A stretch of 64,000 nt of DNA from Pelagibius sp040217155 (GCA_040217155.1 JAVJNS010000026.1:248001-312000); one strand, 5' to 3'. Counted from the first letter of the stretch, positions 26,194 through 34,180 are shown. A program made the numbers and translations. The notes: generated by a model not told the origin, from the letters alone.

Positions 26194-26799
26194 ATGGTAA
26201 GAGGTGCCAAGGGGCCAAGGGGTGGTCCTTCGATCTTTGACGAAACGCTTCTGGCTTCATCGCAGGTGAGACTCTTCGGACGCATATTCCACGGGCTCAA
26301 TCTCGATCCCAAGGGGTTGGAACTGCTGAGCGGTAGACGTCCTCCGCACAACCACAATCCCCTGACAGACAAGCTTGATCCAAAGCTGGATCCTCGCCTG
26401 GCACGGATCTACGGGTTCACCTATGAGGGCAGTTACTACAAGCTGGATGCGCCTTACGTATTTCTGGTGCATGGCGGTGGAGAGGATGTCACGAGACCGC
26501 CCACCATGAGTGAAGTCGGCGTGGAAATGATGGACGAGCACTTCCTTGAGGGCGTGAGAGTGTGGTCCTATGACAAGGTCGATTTTTCCATCCGAATCGA
26601 AATCGCCAGCGGATGGTTGGAAGAGATCCTGCTGGATGCGGCGGCCGGCAGTGCCAGCAACATGACGGGCGGACAGTTCACCACCCGCGCGGACATGGCC
26701 GGGCGAGCCGACATGTCGTCGCGAGCCGATCTTTCAGCGCGAGCCGATCTCTCTGCGCGGGCGGATTTGGCCATGCGCAGCCGATTCAAGAGCCGCTGA
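26194..26799 (+). CDS. Hypothetical protein with C-terminal RAD(M/L) hexapeptide repeats; candidate YcaO-TfuA substrate
   Basis: I do not recognise this 201-residue protein. Residues 1-155 look like a folded or leader-like region with a Tyr-rich stretch near 73-90. After a Gly/Ser/Asn linker (151-160) come five six-residue repeats, RADMAG, RADMSS, RADLSA, RADLSA and RADLAM, at 165-194, and a basic tail ending KSR. There is no cysteine, no signal peptide and no membrane helix. Its place after YcaO, TfuA and a peptidase, plus a strong RBS, makes it the best candidate substrate, with the tail as the modified part. It is large for a RiPP precursor, so it could instead be a target protein or structural partner. 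Confidence 0.7.
   Translation: MVRGAKGPRGGPSIFDETLLASSQVRLFGRIFHGLNLDPKGLELLSGRRPPHNHNPLTDKLDPKLDPRLARIYGFTYEGSYYKLDAPYVFLVHGGGEDVTRPPTMSEVGVEMMDEHFLEGVRVWSYDKVDFSIRIEIASGWLEEILLDAAAGSASNMTGGQFTTRADMAGRADMSSRADLSARADLSARADLAMRSRFKSR
26697..26781 (+). repeat. Tandem 18-bp coding repeat
   Basis: Five imperfect 18-bp units encode the RAD(M/L)xx hexapeptides at the 3' end of the gene. The Arg, Ala and Asp codons vary synonymously between units, so selection appears to keep the amino acid pattern rather than the DNA being a recent duplication. Confidence 0.7.
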
Positions 26800-26829
26800 G
26801 CGCATTCCTGCCGCAGATTGCAGTTGGAT

Positions 26830-26856
26830 GCGGCCGCCTCCCGGCGGCCGCTTTCA
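26830..26856 (+). terminator. Rho-independent terminator of the YcaO-TfuA operon
   Basis: GCGGCCGCC (26830-26838) and GGCGGCCGC (26843-26851) pair perfectly over 9 bp with a TCCC loop, followed by a T-rich tail. It lies between this operon and the convergent HAD gene, closing the cluster. Confidence 0.75.
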
Positions 26857-26878
26857 TTTCCTGCCGGAAGGTTGGCAG

Positions 26879-27763
26879 CTACCAGTTCAGACGTCGCAGC
26901 AGGTAGTCGGGCGTGGCGTGATGCTGCCGCTGCAGAGCCGCAAGCCGGCTTTCGAAGGTGCCGTCCTCGGCCGGGTCACCCAGTTCCTCCCGATGAATCC
27001 CTGCGATCACCAGGGCGGAAGCAAGCCCGACGCCCGTGGCGCCGGCGATGTCGTGGGCCAGAGAATCGCCGATCGCCAGGACGCGCGCCGGCGCGATCGG
27101 CATCAGGCTACGCAACACATGGCGATAGATCAGAGGATGCGGCTTGCCGATGTAAACGACTCGGCCGCCGGCTGCTTCATAGTCGGCGGCCAGGGCGCCA
27201 GGCGCGAGGATCAGGCCGTTTGGGCTGACACCCGATACATCGGGGTTGGCGCACACCAGGGCGAGGCCGCGGCGCCGTGCCGCCGTGAGGACCTCGTCGA
27301 AGGCTTCGCGCGCTGGCGGGCTGTGGCTGAAGCTCGCCAGCAGCAGAAAGTCGGCCTCTTCGACGGACTCGACCTCCTGGACTGGGAGGCCCACCAGAAT
27401 GGCGCGCTCCGCCGGGCCGCCAAGCGGCCGGCAGCGCAGCGGCGCGCTGTCGTCGGAAGCGGGTCGCAATTCCGGCGGAGTTGAGGCCAGATAAGCGCGC
27501 GTCACCTCGCCCGAGGTGACGATTTCTTCGTAGAGTTCATCGGCGATGCCGAGGCGCCGCAGCCGATCCCGGTTTGCGGCTTGGCGGGTGCCCGAATTGG
27601 ACAGGATGACGACGCGCTTGTCGGCGTTCTTCAGGGCTTCCAGGCAATCGACGACACCGGGATAGACCACGGTGCCGTCGTGCAGCACGCCGAACTGGTC
27701 GAGCAGGAAAGCGTCGTAGCGCGGTGCCAGCTGCCGGAGACCGTCGATGGGCTTTGCCGTCAT
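26879..27763 (-). CDS. HAD-superfamily class IIA phosphatase-like hydrolase
   Basis: This 294-residue HAD hydrolase of the subclass IIA type (NagD/TIGR01459-like) probably dephosphorylates a small phosphate ester. Motif I reads FLLDQFGVLHDG near residue 19, motif II VILSNSGTR near 50, and the C-terminal metal motif IV AIGDSLAHDIAGA near 222. The start ATG at 27763 overlaps the acetate kinase stop (ATGA); the longer frame would run into that gene. It is co-transcribed with acetate kinase, but the functional link is not evident. Confidence 0.85.
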   Translation of the reverse strand: MTAKPIDGLRQLAPRYDAFLLDQFGVLHDGTVVYPGVVDCLEALKNADKRVVILSNSGTRQAANRDRLRRLGIADELYEEIVTSGEVTRAYLASTPPELRPASDDSAPLRCRPLGGPAERAILVGLPVQEVESVEEADFLLLASFSHSPPAREAFDEVLTAARRRGLALVCANPDVSGVSPNGLILAPGALAADYEAAGGRVVYIGKPHPLIYRHVLRSLMPIAPARVLAIGDSLAHDIAGATGVGLASALVIAGIHREELGDPAEDGTFESRLAALQRQHHATPDYLLRRLNW

Positions 27764-28968
27764 GCCGTCGTCGTGCGGCGGCCATGAGCCCGGCCGGCGA
27801 GCAGGGCGCGGCTGTGCCGTGCGATCATGGATTCCTCGTCGGTGGGGACAATCCACAGTCCCAGCTTGCTGCTGCTTGTATCGATCTTTGCTTCTCCGGC
27901 CGCATTTGCCGTCTCGTCGAGCTCGGCACCGAGCCAGGCCAGACGGCGACTTATACCTGCGCGGATCGCCGCCGAGCGCTCGCCGATGCCGGCGGTGAAG
28001 ACGACAGCGTCGAGCCCCCCTAGCATGGTCGCCAGCACAGCCACCTGCTGCGCCGCGCGGTCGCAGAACATGTCCACGGCCTGGGCCGCTTCCGGCGTGT
28101 CGCTGGCTAGGAGATCGCGCATGTCGGCACTGACGCCCGACAGGCCGAGCAGGCCGGAATCCTTGTACAGCAGGCGTTCCAGACTGTCCGGGTCCATATT
28201 TTTTTCGCGCAGCAGATAGATCAGCACACCGGGGTCGATAGCGCCGCAGCGGGTGCCCATGATCAGGCCGTCCAGGGTGGAAAAGCCCATGCTGCAGGCC
28301 TGGCTGCGGCCATCCTTCAGGGCACAGAGGCTGGCGCCGTTGCCCAGGTGGGCGACGACTGTCCGTCCGGCCGCCGCGGCGGCGTCATACTTCGGCAGAG
28401 CTCCGGCGATAAATTCATAAGAAAGGCCGTGGAAACCGTAGCGGCGCAGACCTTCCTCGGCGAAGGACAGCGGTAGGCCGTAGAGCTGGTCGCGCGCGGG
28501 GATGGAGCGATGGAAAGCCGTATCGAAGCAGGCAACCTGCGGAATCTCCGCCGCCTGCCGGGCGAGGGTCCTGATCGCGGCAAGATTGTGCGGCTGATGC
28601 AGGGGCGCCAAGGGGACGAGACGCTCCAGTTCGCGGAGCACCCTGTCATCCACCAGCACCGGCGTCGCGAAGTCGGTACCGCCATGAACCACGCGGTGGC
28701 CGGCGGCAGCCAGTCGGACCGCCGGCAGCTCGCGGCCCACCCAGTCGAGCAGGAAGCCGTAGAAGTGGTCGTGGTCGAGGTCCCGACCGTCCGGCCAGGA
28801 CTTCTCGAAGGTCTTGCCGGCGGCCTCTGCCTTGAATCTGGGGAGAACCCCGATGCCTTCGATGCTGCCACCACCCTGGGACGGGCGGTTTTCAGTCTCC
28901 GGATAGAGCGAGAACTTGATGCTCGACGAGCCGGCGTTCACCACCAGGATTGCGTTACCGTCCGGCAT
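27760..28968 (-). CDS. ackA: Acetate kinase
   Basis: This 402-residue enzyme of the ASKHA fold converts acetyl phosphate and ADP to acetate and ATP. Recognisable parts are the phosphate-1 segment VVNAGSSSIKFSL near residue 9, GHRVVHGG near 89, FDTAFHRSIP, YGFHGLSYEF (active-site His), HLGNGASL, and FTAGIGE near 327. The family partner phosphotransacetylase is not in the window. It leads a two-gene minus-strand operon with the HAD gene and is divergent from the ArsR gene. Confidence 0.95.
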   Translation of the reverse strand: MPDGNAILVVNAGSSSIKFSLYPETENRPSQGGGSIEGIGVLPRFKAEAAGKTFEKSWPDGRDLDHDHFYGFLLDWVGRELPAVRLAAAGHRVVHGGTDFATPVLVDDRVLRELERLVPLAPLHQPHNLAAIRTLARQAAEIPQVACFDTAFHRSIPARDQLYGLPLSFAEEGLRRYGFHGLSYEFIAGALPKYDAAAAAGRTVVAHLGNGASLCALKDGRSQACSMGFSTLDGLIMGTRCGAIDPGVLIYLLREKNMDPDSLERLLYKDSGLLGLSGVSADMRDLLASDTPEAAQAVDMFCDRAAQQVAVLATMLGGLDAVVFTAGIGERSAAIRAGISRRLAWLGAELDETANAAGEAKIDTSSSKLGLWIVPTDEESMIARHSRALLAGRAHGRRTTTA

Positions 28969-29061
28969 ATTGCCGCTATTCCTTCTTGCTGCCTTCGGTC
29001 TTTCTCATAATGCCTTAACGGCGGGCTTGCCATATTTTGATACTTCAACGATTATAAAAAT

Positions 29062-29379
29062 ATGAATGAGCTTCAAGCAACCCAAGCCCTCGCGGCCTTG
29101 GCGCAACCGACTCGCCTCGCGGTGTTCCGGCTCCTGGTTTGCGAGGGACCGGCCGGTCTGCCCGCCGGCAAGGTGGCGACGCAGGTTGGCGTGCAGCCGG
29201 CGACTTTGTCGTTTCACTTGGCGCAGTTGGAGCGGGCGGGCCTGCTGGTTTCCCGCCGCCGCAGTCGACAGATTCTCTATGCCGCCGACTTCGCGGCCAT
29301 GCGTGGTCTGATCGCCTTCCTGCTGGACGACTGTTGCCTCGGACGACCGGAGATCTGCGAAGGCCTCCGAAGCAAGTAA
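29062..29379 (+). CDS. arsR: ArsR-family repressor, arsenite-type
   Basis: This 105-residue winged-helix repressor has DNA-contact residues in VGVQPATLSFHLAQLERAGL (about 42-61). Three cysteines near the C-terminus, C91, C92 and C99 in DDCCLGRPEIC, match the As(III) site type known from Acidithiobacillus ferrooxidans ArsR (Cys95, Cys96, Cys102). It would release DNA on arsenite binding. The following gene is a broken arsenic-type aquaporin, so this is probably the surviving regulator of a decayed resistance locus. Confidence 0.87.
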   Translation: MNELQATQALAALAQPTRLAVFRLLVCEGPAGLPAGKVATQVGVQPATLSFHLAQLERAGLLVSRRRSRQILYAADFAAMRGLIAFLLDDCCLGRPEICEGLRSK

Positions 29380-29443
29380 GCGTCAAGGGGCCAGGCCGCG
29401 GTTTGAGCAGTTCGCCGCCGCAGCGTCGGCAGCAATCCCATGA

Positions 29444-29780
29444 GGCGCCTGCGGGAACGCCGCCATCGTCGGCATCATCGGCCCCAGCGGCGCCATCCTG
29501 GCGCTGCTGACCCTGATTTTGGGGCCGCTCGCGGGCGCCCGTTTTAGTCCTGCGGTCACGCTGTCCTTCGCCAATCCGGCGGTCGCCATCGCGCGCAGCT
29601 CCCCCGATATCTTGTCCGGCACCGACCGCTCGACGCGCCGGGCTTCATCGTCGCTCAGAGTCTCGGCGCGGTGGTGGCGACGCTGGTCTTCGCCTCGCTG
29701 CTGGCCCGCCACGCTGAGTCCGCAGTCGAAACCGAGTCGGCCGCCGAGCGACGACGCCGGGTCTGGCCCTCGGCTGCCCT
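29444..29780 (+). pseudogene. Degenerate aquaporin (MIP family) of an ars locus
   Basis: The frame from about 29459 encodes parts of an aquaporin: LGPLAGARFSPAVTL matches the first NPA-type loop (here SPA). It runs straight into SFANPAVAIARS, which matches the second NPA loop. About 100 residues that should lie between are missing. After SGTD a single lost base near 29627 shifts the frame; in the next frame the ending LDAPGFIVAQSLGAV continues normally. No proper start codon is seen. This is a remnant, not a functional channel. Confidence 0.75.
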
Positions 29781-29828
29781 AAACCGTAGGATGACGCCTC
29801 CATTCCGGCTTGAAGCAACGTGAGCGCC

Positions 29829-30926
29829 ATGAAGGTCGACGGCAAATCCTACAGAACCATCTGGGTGAACGGCGACGGCCGGTCGGTTGAGATCATCGAC
29901 CAGACCCAGTTGCCGCACCGCTTCGAGACCGTGACCCTCAAAACCGTCGCCGACGCCGCCCACGCGATCAAGGCCATGTTGGTGCGGGGTGCGCCTCTGA
30001 TCGGCGCCACGGCGGCCTACGGCGTCTGCCTGGCGCTGCGCGACGACGACAGCGACGCGGCGCTCGACCGCGCCTACGACCAGCTCTTCGCGACGCGGCC
30101 GACGGCGGTAAATCTGCGCTGGGCGCTGGACGAGATGCGCGCCGCCCTGCGCAACCTGCCGCGCGGTGAGCGCACCGAAGCGGCCTACCGTCGGGCGGCG
30201 GAGATCTGCGACCAGGATGTGGAAATCTGTCAGTCGATCGGGCGTCACGGCCTGAAGGCGATCCGCGAGATCGCCGCCGCCAAGCCGGCCGGAAAGCCGG
30301 TCAACATCCTCACCCATTGCAACGCCGGCTGGCTGGCGACGGTGGACTGGGGCACCGCGACGGCGCCGATGTACATGGCTTTTGAGGAAGGCCTCCCGAT
30401 CCACGTCTGGGCCGACGAGACCCGGCCACGCAATCAGGGGGCCTCGCTGACCGCCTGGGAACTCGGCCACCACGGCGTGCCCCATACGGTAATCGCCGAC
30501 AACGTCGGCGGCCATCTGATGCAGCACGGCCAGGTCGACCTCTGTATTGTTGGCACCGACCGCACCACCGCCTCGGGCGACGTCTGCAACAAGATCGGCA
30601 CCTACCTGAAGGCTTTGGCGGCGCATGCCAATGGCGTGCCTTTCTATGTGGCCTTGCCCTCGCCAACCATCGATTGGACGGTCCGCGACGGTGTGAAGGA
30701 AATCCCCATCGAGCAGCGCGGCGGCGAGGAAGTCTCGCAGATGACCGGGCGCACCGCGGCCGGCGCCATCGAGACGGTGACCATCACGCCGGACGGCAGC
30801 CCGGTGGCCAACTACGCCTTCGACGTCACGCCGGCGCGCTATGTCTCCGGCCTGATCACCGAGCGCGGCATCGCCGAGGCTTCGCCGGAGGGCCTGGCAG
30901 CGTTGTTTCCGGAACGCAGGTTGTGA
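29829..30926 (+). CDS. mtnA: Methylthioribose-1-phosphate isomerase
   Basis: This 365-residue enzyme converts 5-methylthioribose-1-phosphate to the ribulose form in methionine salvage. Family motifs include MLVRGAPLIGATAAYG near residue 51, THCNAGWLA (catalytic Cys) near 162, ADETRPRNQGA, and GTDRTTASGDVCNKIGTY (catalytic Asp region) near 241. The ATG at 29829 gives the usual MKVDGKSYRT start; a GTG at 29820 is also possible. No other mtn gene is nearby. The stop overlaps the LysE gene start. Confidence 0.93.
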   Translation: MKVDGKSYRTIWVNGDGRSVEIIDQTQLPHRFETVTLKTVADAAHAIKAMLVRGAPLIGATAAYGVCLALRDDDSDAALDRAYDQLFATRPTAVNLRWALDEMRAALRNLPRGERTEAAYRRAAEICDQDVEICQSIGRHGLKAIREIAAAKPAGKPVNILTHCNAGWLATVDWGTATAPMYMAFEEGLPIHVWADETRPRNQGASLTAWELGHHGVPHTVIADNVGGHLMQHGQVDLCIVGTDRTTASGDVCNKIGTYLKALAAHANGVPFYVALPSPTIDWTVRDGVKEIPIEQRGGEEVSQMTGRTAAGAIETVTITPDGSPVANYAFDVTPARYVSGLITERGIAEASPEGLAALFPERRL

Positions 30927-31558
30927 TGATCTCGATGTCGCCGGAAACCCTGTTGGCTTTCACGCTCGCAATGTTCCTGCTCGCCGCCTCACCGGGGCCA
31001 GGCTTCCTCTTGGTCGTGGCGCGGGCGCTGACTGGCGGCTTTGGCGCGGGAATGGCCGTTATCACCGGAATGGTGCTGGGTGATGTCCTCTTCCTGGTCT
31101 TGGCGATCCTGGGCCTCAGCGCCCTGTCCGCCGTCATGGGCGAGTTCTTCCTGGCGGTAAAGATTCTTGGCGCGGCCTACCTCATCTGGCTGGGCGTGAA
31201 GACTTGGCGCCGCCGTCCAAGCCTGCCGCGGAGGAAATCGGTGGAGGCAGCGAATGCGCCGATGCTGCATTCCCGCAGCGTCGCTCTCGGCTTTTTCGTC
31301 ACGCTGGGGAATCCTAAGGCAATTCTGTTCTACGGCGCCCTGGTGCCGACGTTTATCGATGTGACCGCTCTGTCCGTTGCCGATGTTGTCGCCATGGCCC
31401 TGGTGGTGACCGCAGCACTGTATTTGGTGCTCGGCGTCTACTCATTCTTTGCAGCGCGGGCCGGCCGGCTGATCAAGAGCACACCAGCGCTCACCTGGCT
31501 GAACCGGGTCACCGGCGGCCTGCTGGTTGGCGCCGGCGCAGCGGTAGTGACGCGATAG
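30926..31558 (+). CDS. LysE-family amino acid/metabolite exporter
   Basis: This 210-residue membrane exporter of the LysE/RhtB family has about six hydrophobic helices and the family pattern AASPGPGFLLV near residue 20. GFFVTLGNPKAILFYGAL follows near residue 117. It starts at the ATG that overlaps the mtnA stop (TGATG), so the two are translationally coupled. The substrate may be an amino acid or a sulfur metabolite, but nothing in the sequence decides this. Confidence 0.9.
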   Translation: MISMSPETLLAFTLAMFLLAASPGPGFLLVVARALTGGFGAGMAVITGMVLGDVLFLVLAILGLSALSAVMGEFFLAVKILGAAYLIWLGVKTWRRRPSLPRRKSVEAANAPMLHSRSVALGFFVTLGNPKAILFYGALVPTFIDVTALSVADVVAMALVVTAALYLVLGVYSFFAARAGRLIKSTPALTWLNRVTGGLLVGAGAAVVTR

Positions 31559-31568
31559 GAGCCTTCAC

Positions 31569-32417
31569 TCACTCCACGAACATCGGGCCGGGGTTGGTAA
31601 AGAGATCTTCGTAGTGGACCAGGGCCTGCTCGCCTTGTAGTGGGCAGGGCTTCCCGTTGCGAAAGGCCCACTCACCACGCGCGCAATTGGCGGCGGTCAC
31701 ATAGCCGTTAATGTAGAAGCGGCGGTCCGCGACCGAATTGTTCGGTCCCGAGCCGTGCAGGGTATGCACGTGCCAGATCGCCACGTCGCCGGGCTCCAAT
31801 TCCAGGGTCACGGTGGTCGCCGGATCGGCACCGAGGCGCGCCAGGTCGGCGGTGTCCATAGTTTCGTGAAGTGAAGGGCGTTCCGGGTCGAACTGCAGTT
31901 CGCCCAGCTTGTGGCTGCCCGGGCAGACCACCATGGCGCCATTGGCCGCGGACTGCGGGTCGACGGCGATGCCGGTCTGAACGTAGGAACCCGCCAGGTC
32001 ACGGTAAGCCTCACGTGGACGGCGTGAGCGCGAGTCCTGATGGAAGCCGAACTCGGCCCGCGCGCCTGGCGGTTTCCAATGCAGCTGGTTAATGATCTGT
32101 TTCAGGTCGCGGCCGATCAGCGGCTCAAGGATCGCGAGCAAGCGGGGATCGCGACGCGCCTTTTCCAATTCGGGTTCGAGCCATGCCGTCCACTGGGCAT
32201 AGCGCAGCACCGGGCCTTTCTCCGGATCCCGGTCAAGGCAGAAATAAACGTTGCGGTCGCGCCAGCTGCGCCCGTCGGCCAGGGCGCGGGCCTGGATGCG
32301 ATCGAATGCCGCCGCCATCACCGCGACCTCCGCCGGCGCGAAGACGCCACGCACCGCGGCATAGCCGTGGTCCCGAAACTGGCAGACGTGGTCGTCCTTC
32401 ATTGGAGAGCCGGACAT
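31569..32417 (-). CDS. Phytanoyl-CoA dioxygenase (PhyH) family protein
   Basis: This 282-residue non-haem Fe(II)/2-oxoglutarate oxygenase of the PhyH family should hydroxylate a small molecule. The iron ligands are seen as HQD (FGFHQDS) and a later His in VHTLHGSGPN, with the 2-oxoglutarate-binding Arg in RRFYINGY. The start at 32417 (MSGSPMKDD) follows AGGAAG; the frame extends to 32468 and an ATG at 32402 is also possible. It faces mtnA-LysE convergently. The substrate is unknown. Confidence 0.85.
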   Translation of the reverse strand: MSGSPMKDDHVCQFRDHGYAAVRGVFAPAEVAVMAAAFDRIQARALADGRSWRDRNVYFCLDRDPEKGPVLRYAQWTAWLEPELEKARRDPRLLAILEPLIGRDLKQIINQLHWKPPGARAEFGFHQDSRSRRPREAYRDLAGSYVQTGIAVDPQSAANGAMVVCPGSHKLGELQFDPERPSLHETMDTADLARLGADPATTVTLELEPGDVAIWHVHTLHGSGPNNSVADRRFYINGYVTAANCARGEWAFRNGKPCPLQGEQALVHYEDLFTNPGPMFVE

Positions 32418-32517
32418 GAAGCCTTGCTTCCTAGCCTTGGCGTTGTCGCCATAGGTTCCTGATAGCACGATTCGCCGGTCGAAGCTGTGCCACTTGCGAA
32501 ATGCCGGTCAGCCGATC

Positions 32518-33249
32518 CTAGCCGGCGCCTGTGGCGCGCCCAGGCTGTGTGGCCGCCGCTTTCAATTCCACGACAATGTCGGCGAAGAGTTCGAGGGCCT
32601 CGCGGCCCTTGGGCGACAGGTCGTAGACGCCGCGCTCGACCCGGAAGAACCAGCCATAGACATTGCGTTGCAGTATGGCTGCGGCGTTTTTTACGCCGGC
32701 GCCTTCGGCGATTCGGGCCGCCTTGGATGGTCCGCTGCCAGCGATCAGAAAGGCACAGCGCAGGGCGTTCTGCCGGTAGGCGGTAACGATCGGTCGGCGG
32801 GACTGGCCGCCGGTGTTGGGGTCGCCGACCCGCTGGGCGAATTCCTTCAGCAACAGCGCCTGGCGCTTGCGGTTGGGGCGCGGCTTGTAGGGTAGGGGAT
32901 CGAGCAGCGGCTCCACGAGGCTCTCGCCCGGATGGACCATGAGGAGGCCGAGGCCGAGGCGGCGGCAGAGCTTGAGGACCATATGCCGGTCGCGCCGCCA
33001 AGCCGCTGCCTTGGCGGGCGCCGCAAAGGCGAGATAGACCTGATCACTCATGGCCAAACGATCGACGCCCTGCAGCAGCAGCACCAGATTGAAGGCCTTT
33101 TTCAACTCGACGATGACCGGCGCTTCCTCGCCGCGGCGCGCGACCAGGTCGCAATCGCGCACCTCCGCCTTCACTGCGTAGCCCTGGCCCACCAGAAAGG
33201 CTTTCACCGGAGCGTAGAGCTGTTCTTCTGTGGCGACGGTCACGCCCAT
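32518..33249 (-). CDS. DUF2161 family PD-(D/E)XK nuclease-like protein
   Basis: This 243-residue protein of the DUF2161 family is common in Alphaproteobacteria. The nuclease-like core is visible near residues 30-50: a D in CDLVA followed by VIVELKK, the D...ExK pattern of PD-(D/E)XK folds. The C-terminal part looks like a winged helix (RIAEGAGVKNAAAILQRNVYGWF). It may bind or cut nucleic acid, but no activity has been settled for the family. It stands alone between PhyH and the rhodanese gene. Confidence 0.82.
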   Translation of the reverse strand: MGVTVATEEQLYAPVKAFLVGQGYAVKAEVRDCDLVARRGEEAPVIVELKKAFNLVLLLQGVDRLAMSDQVYLAFAAPAKAAAWRRDRHMVLKLCRRLGLGLLMVHPGESLVEPLLDPLPYKPRPNRKRQALLLKEFAQRVGDPNTGGQSRRPIVTAYRQNALRCAFLIAGSGPSKAARIAEGAGVKNAAAILQRNVYGWFFRVERGVYDLSPKGREALELFADIVVELKAAATQPGRATGAG

Positions 33250-33277
33250 GAGCCTAACCTGACCCGCCGAGTCGCGG

Positions 33278-33817
33278 CTAGGTCGTTGGGGCCAAAATCC
33301 TGCGATTCCACGGCATGACGGCCAACAGGCTCGCCATGGCGCAGGTCCCTGAGACGCCGGAGAAAAGCAGGCCGGCGCCGACGAAGCCCGAGAGCGCGAA
33401 GAACCAGGGCGAAAAGATGAATCCGAGAATCACCCCGAGCAGCACCATCGTTCCCGCGGTGATCTGCACCTGGCGCTGAAGGGAGATCGGCGCCCTACGG
33501 TCCAGAACGGTGGCGAGGCCCGCCTGCTTCCAGCCGGCAAGTCCCTGCTTAAGCTGAAATATCTCGGCAAAGCCGGTGTCGAGCAGGCGCGGCGCCGCCT
33601 CGGCGGTGCGCGCACCGCTGGCGCAGTGGAAAATGGCGATCTTGTCTGTACCGCCCGGGACGCCGGTGCCGTTGAATCGCGACAGCGGCATGTGTTGGGC
33701 GCCGGGGATATGTTCGCGGGCGAACTCGTCGTTTTCGCGAATGTCGACCAGTACCGCCTTGCCGCTGTCCAACAGGGCTTTGGCTTTCAGTGCATCGATA
33801 TGAACTAACGCAGACAT
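33278..33817 (-). CDS. Rhodanese domain protein with C-terminal membrane DUF2892 region
   Basis: This 179-residue protein has a rhodanese domain (about 1-112), with the active-site loop HCASGART near 64-71 containing the persulfide-forming Cys. Two hydrophobic helices (about 119-165) of the DUF2892 type anchor it in the inner membrane. It would transfer sulfane sulfur, for example in sulfide or persulfide detoxification. It follows a two-cysteine ArsR repressor by 21 bp on the same strand, which fits control by persulfide. Confidence 0.88.
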   Translation of the reverse strand: MSALVHIDALKAKALLDSGKAVLVDIRENDEFAREHIPGAQHMPLSRFNGTGVPGGTDKIAIFHCASGARTAEAAPRLLDTGFAEIFQLKQGLAGWKQAGLATVLDRRAPISLQRQVQITAGTMVLLGVILGFIFSPWFFALSGFVGAGLLFSGVSGTCAMASLLAVMPWNRRILAPTT

Positions 33818-33838
33818 GGATTTTGGGTCTCCTTGTGG

Positions 33839-34156
33839 TCAGCTGCCGGCGGCTTCTGTCGAGGGCCGGCAATAGAGGTCGTAGAGCAAGGTGATGACGG
33901 CGCGGGCTTCGCGTCCGGTTAGGCGATAGTGCATCGAGCGGCCGTCCCGCCGCGCCGTGACCAGGCCGTCCTTGCGCAGCAGGGCGAGCTGCTGGGAGAC
34001 GGCGGCCTGGCGCAACGCCAGGCTCTGAGACAGTTCGCCGACTGTTTTCTCTCCATCGACCAGTTGGCACAGCAGCATCAGCCGGTTTTCGCTGGAAAGC
34101 GCCTTCATCAGCTCGGCGGCCTCCTGGGCCGCGCTCTGCATGTCCTTCACATTCAT
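33839..34156 (-). CDS. ArsR-family regulator, BigR/SqrR-like persulfide sensor candidate
   Basis: This 105-residue winged-helix repressor has its DNA-binding part at QSLALRQAAVSQQLALLRKDGL (about 44-65). It has two cysteines, C30 and C96, at the places used by BigR, SqrR and YgaV to form a tri- or tetrasulfide on contact with reactive sulfur. It leads the rhodanese gene and probably represses it. The operator dyad overlaps its own start codon. Thiol sensing is inferred from these family-specific positions. Confidence 0.88.
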   Translation of the reverse strand: MNVKDMQSAAQEAAELMKALSSENRLMLLCQLVDGEKTVGELSQSLALRQAAVSQQLALLRKDGLVTARRDGRSMHYRLTGREARAVITLLYDLYCRPSTEAAGS

Positions 34157-34180
34157 AATTGCAGATATATGAATGTGAAG
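34145..34180. promoter_or_regulatory. 13-bp inverted repeat over the ArsR start codon
   Basis: CTTCACATTCATA (34145-34157) and TATGAATGTGAAG (34168-34180) are perfectly complementary with a 10-bp spacer. The left arm contains the start codon and first codons of the ArsR gene read on the minus strand. It is the obvious operator; binding here would block both transcription and any divergent promoter. Confidence 0.7.

Noticed and set aside
26697..26781. Tandem short repeats as a CRISPR array or pentapeptide repeat protein
   Set aside because: The units are 18 bp with no spacers and encode hexapeptides in frame, while pentapeptide repeat proteins need a period of five.
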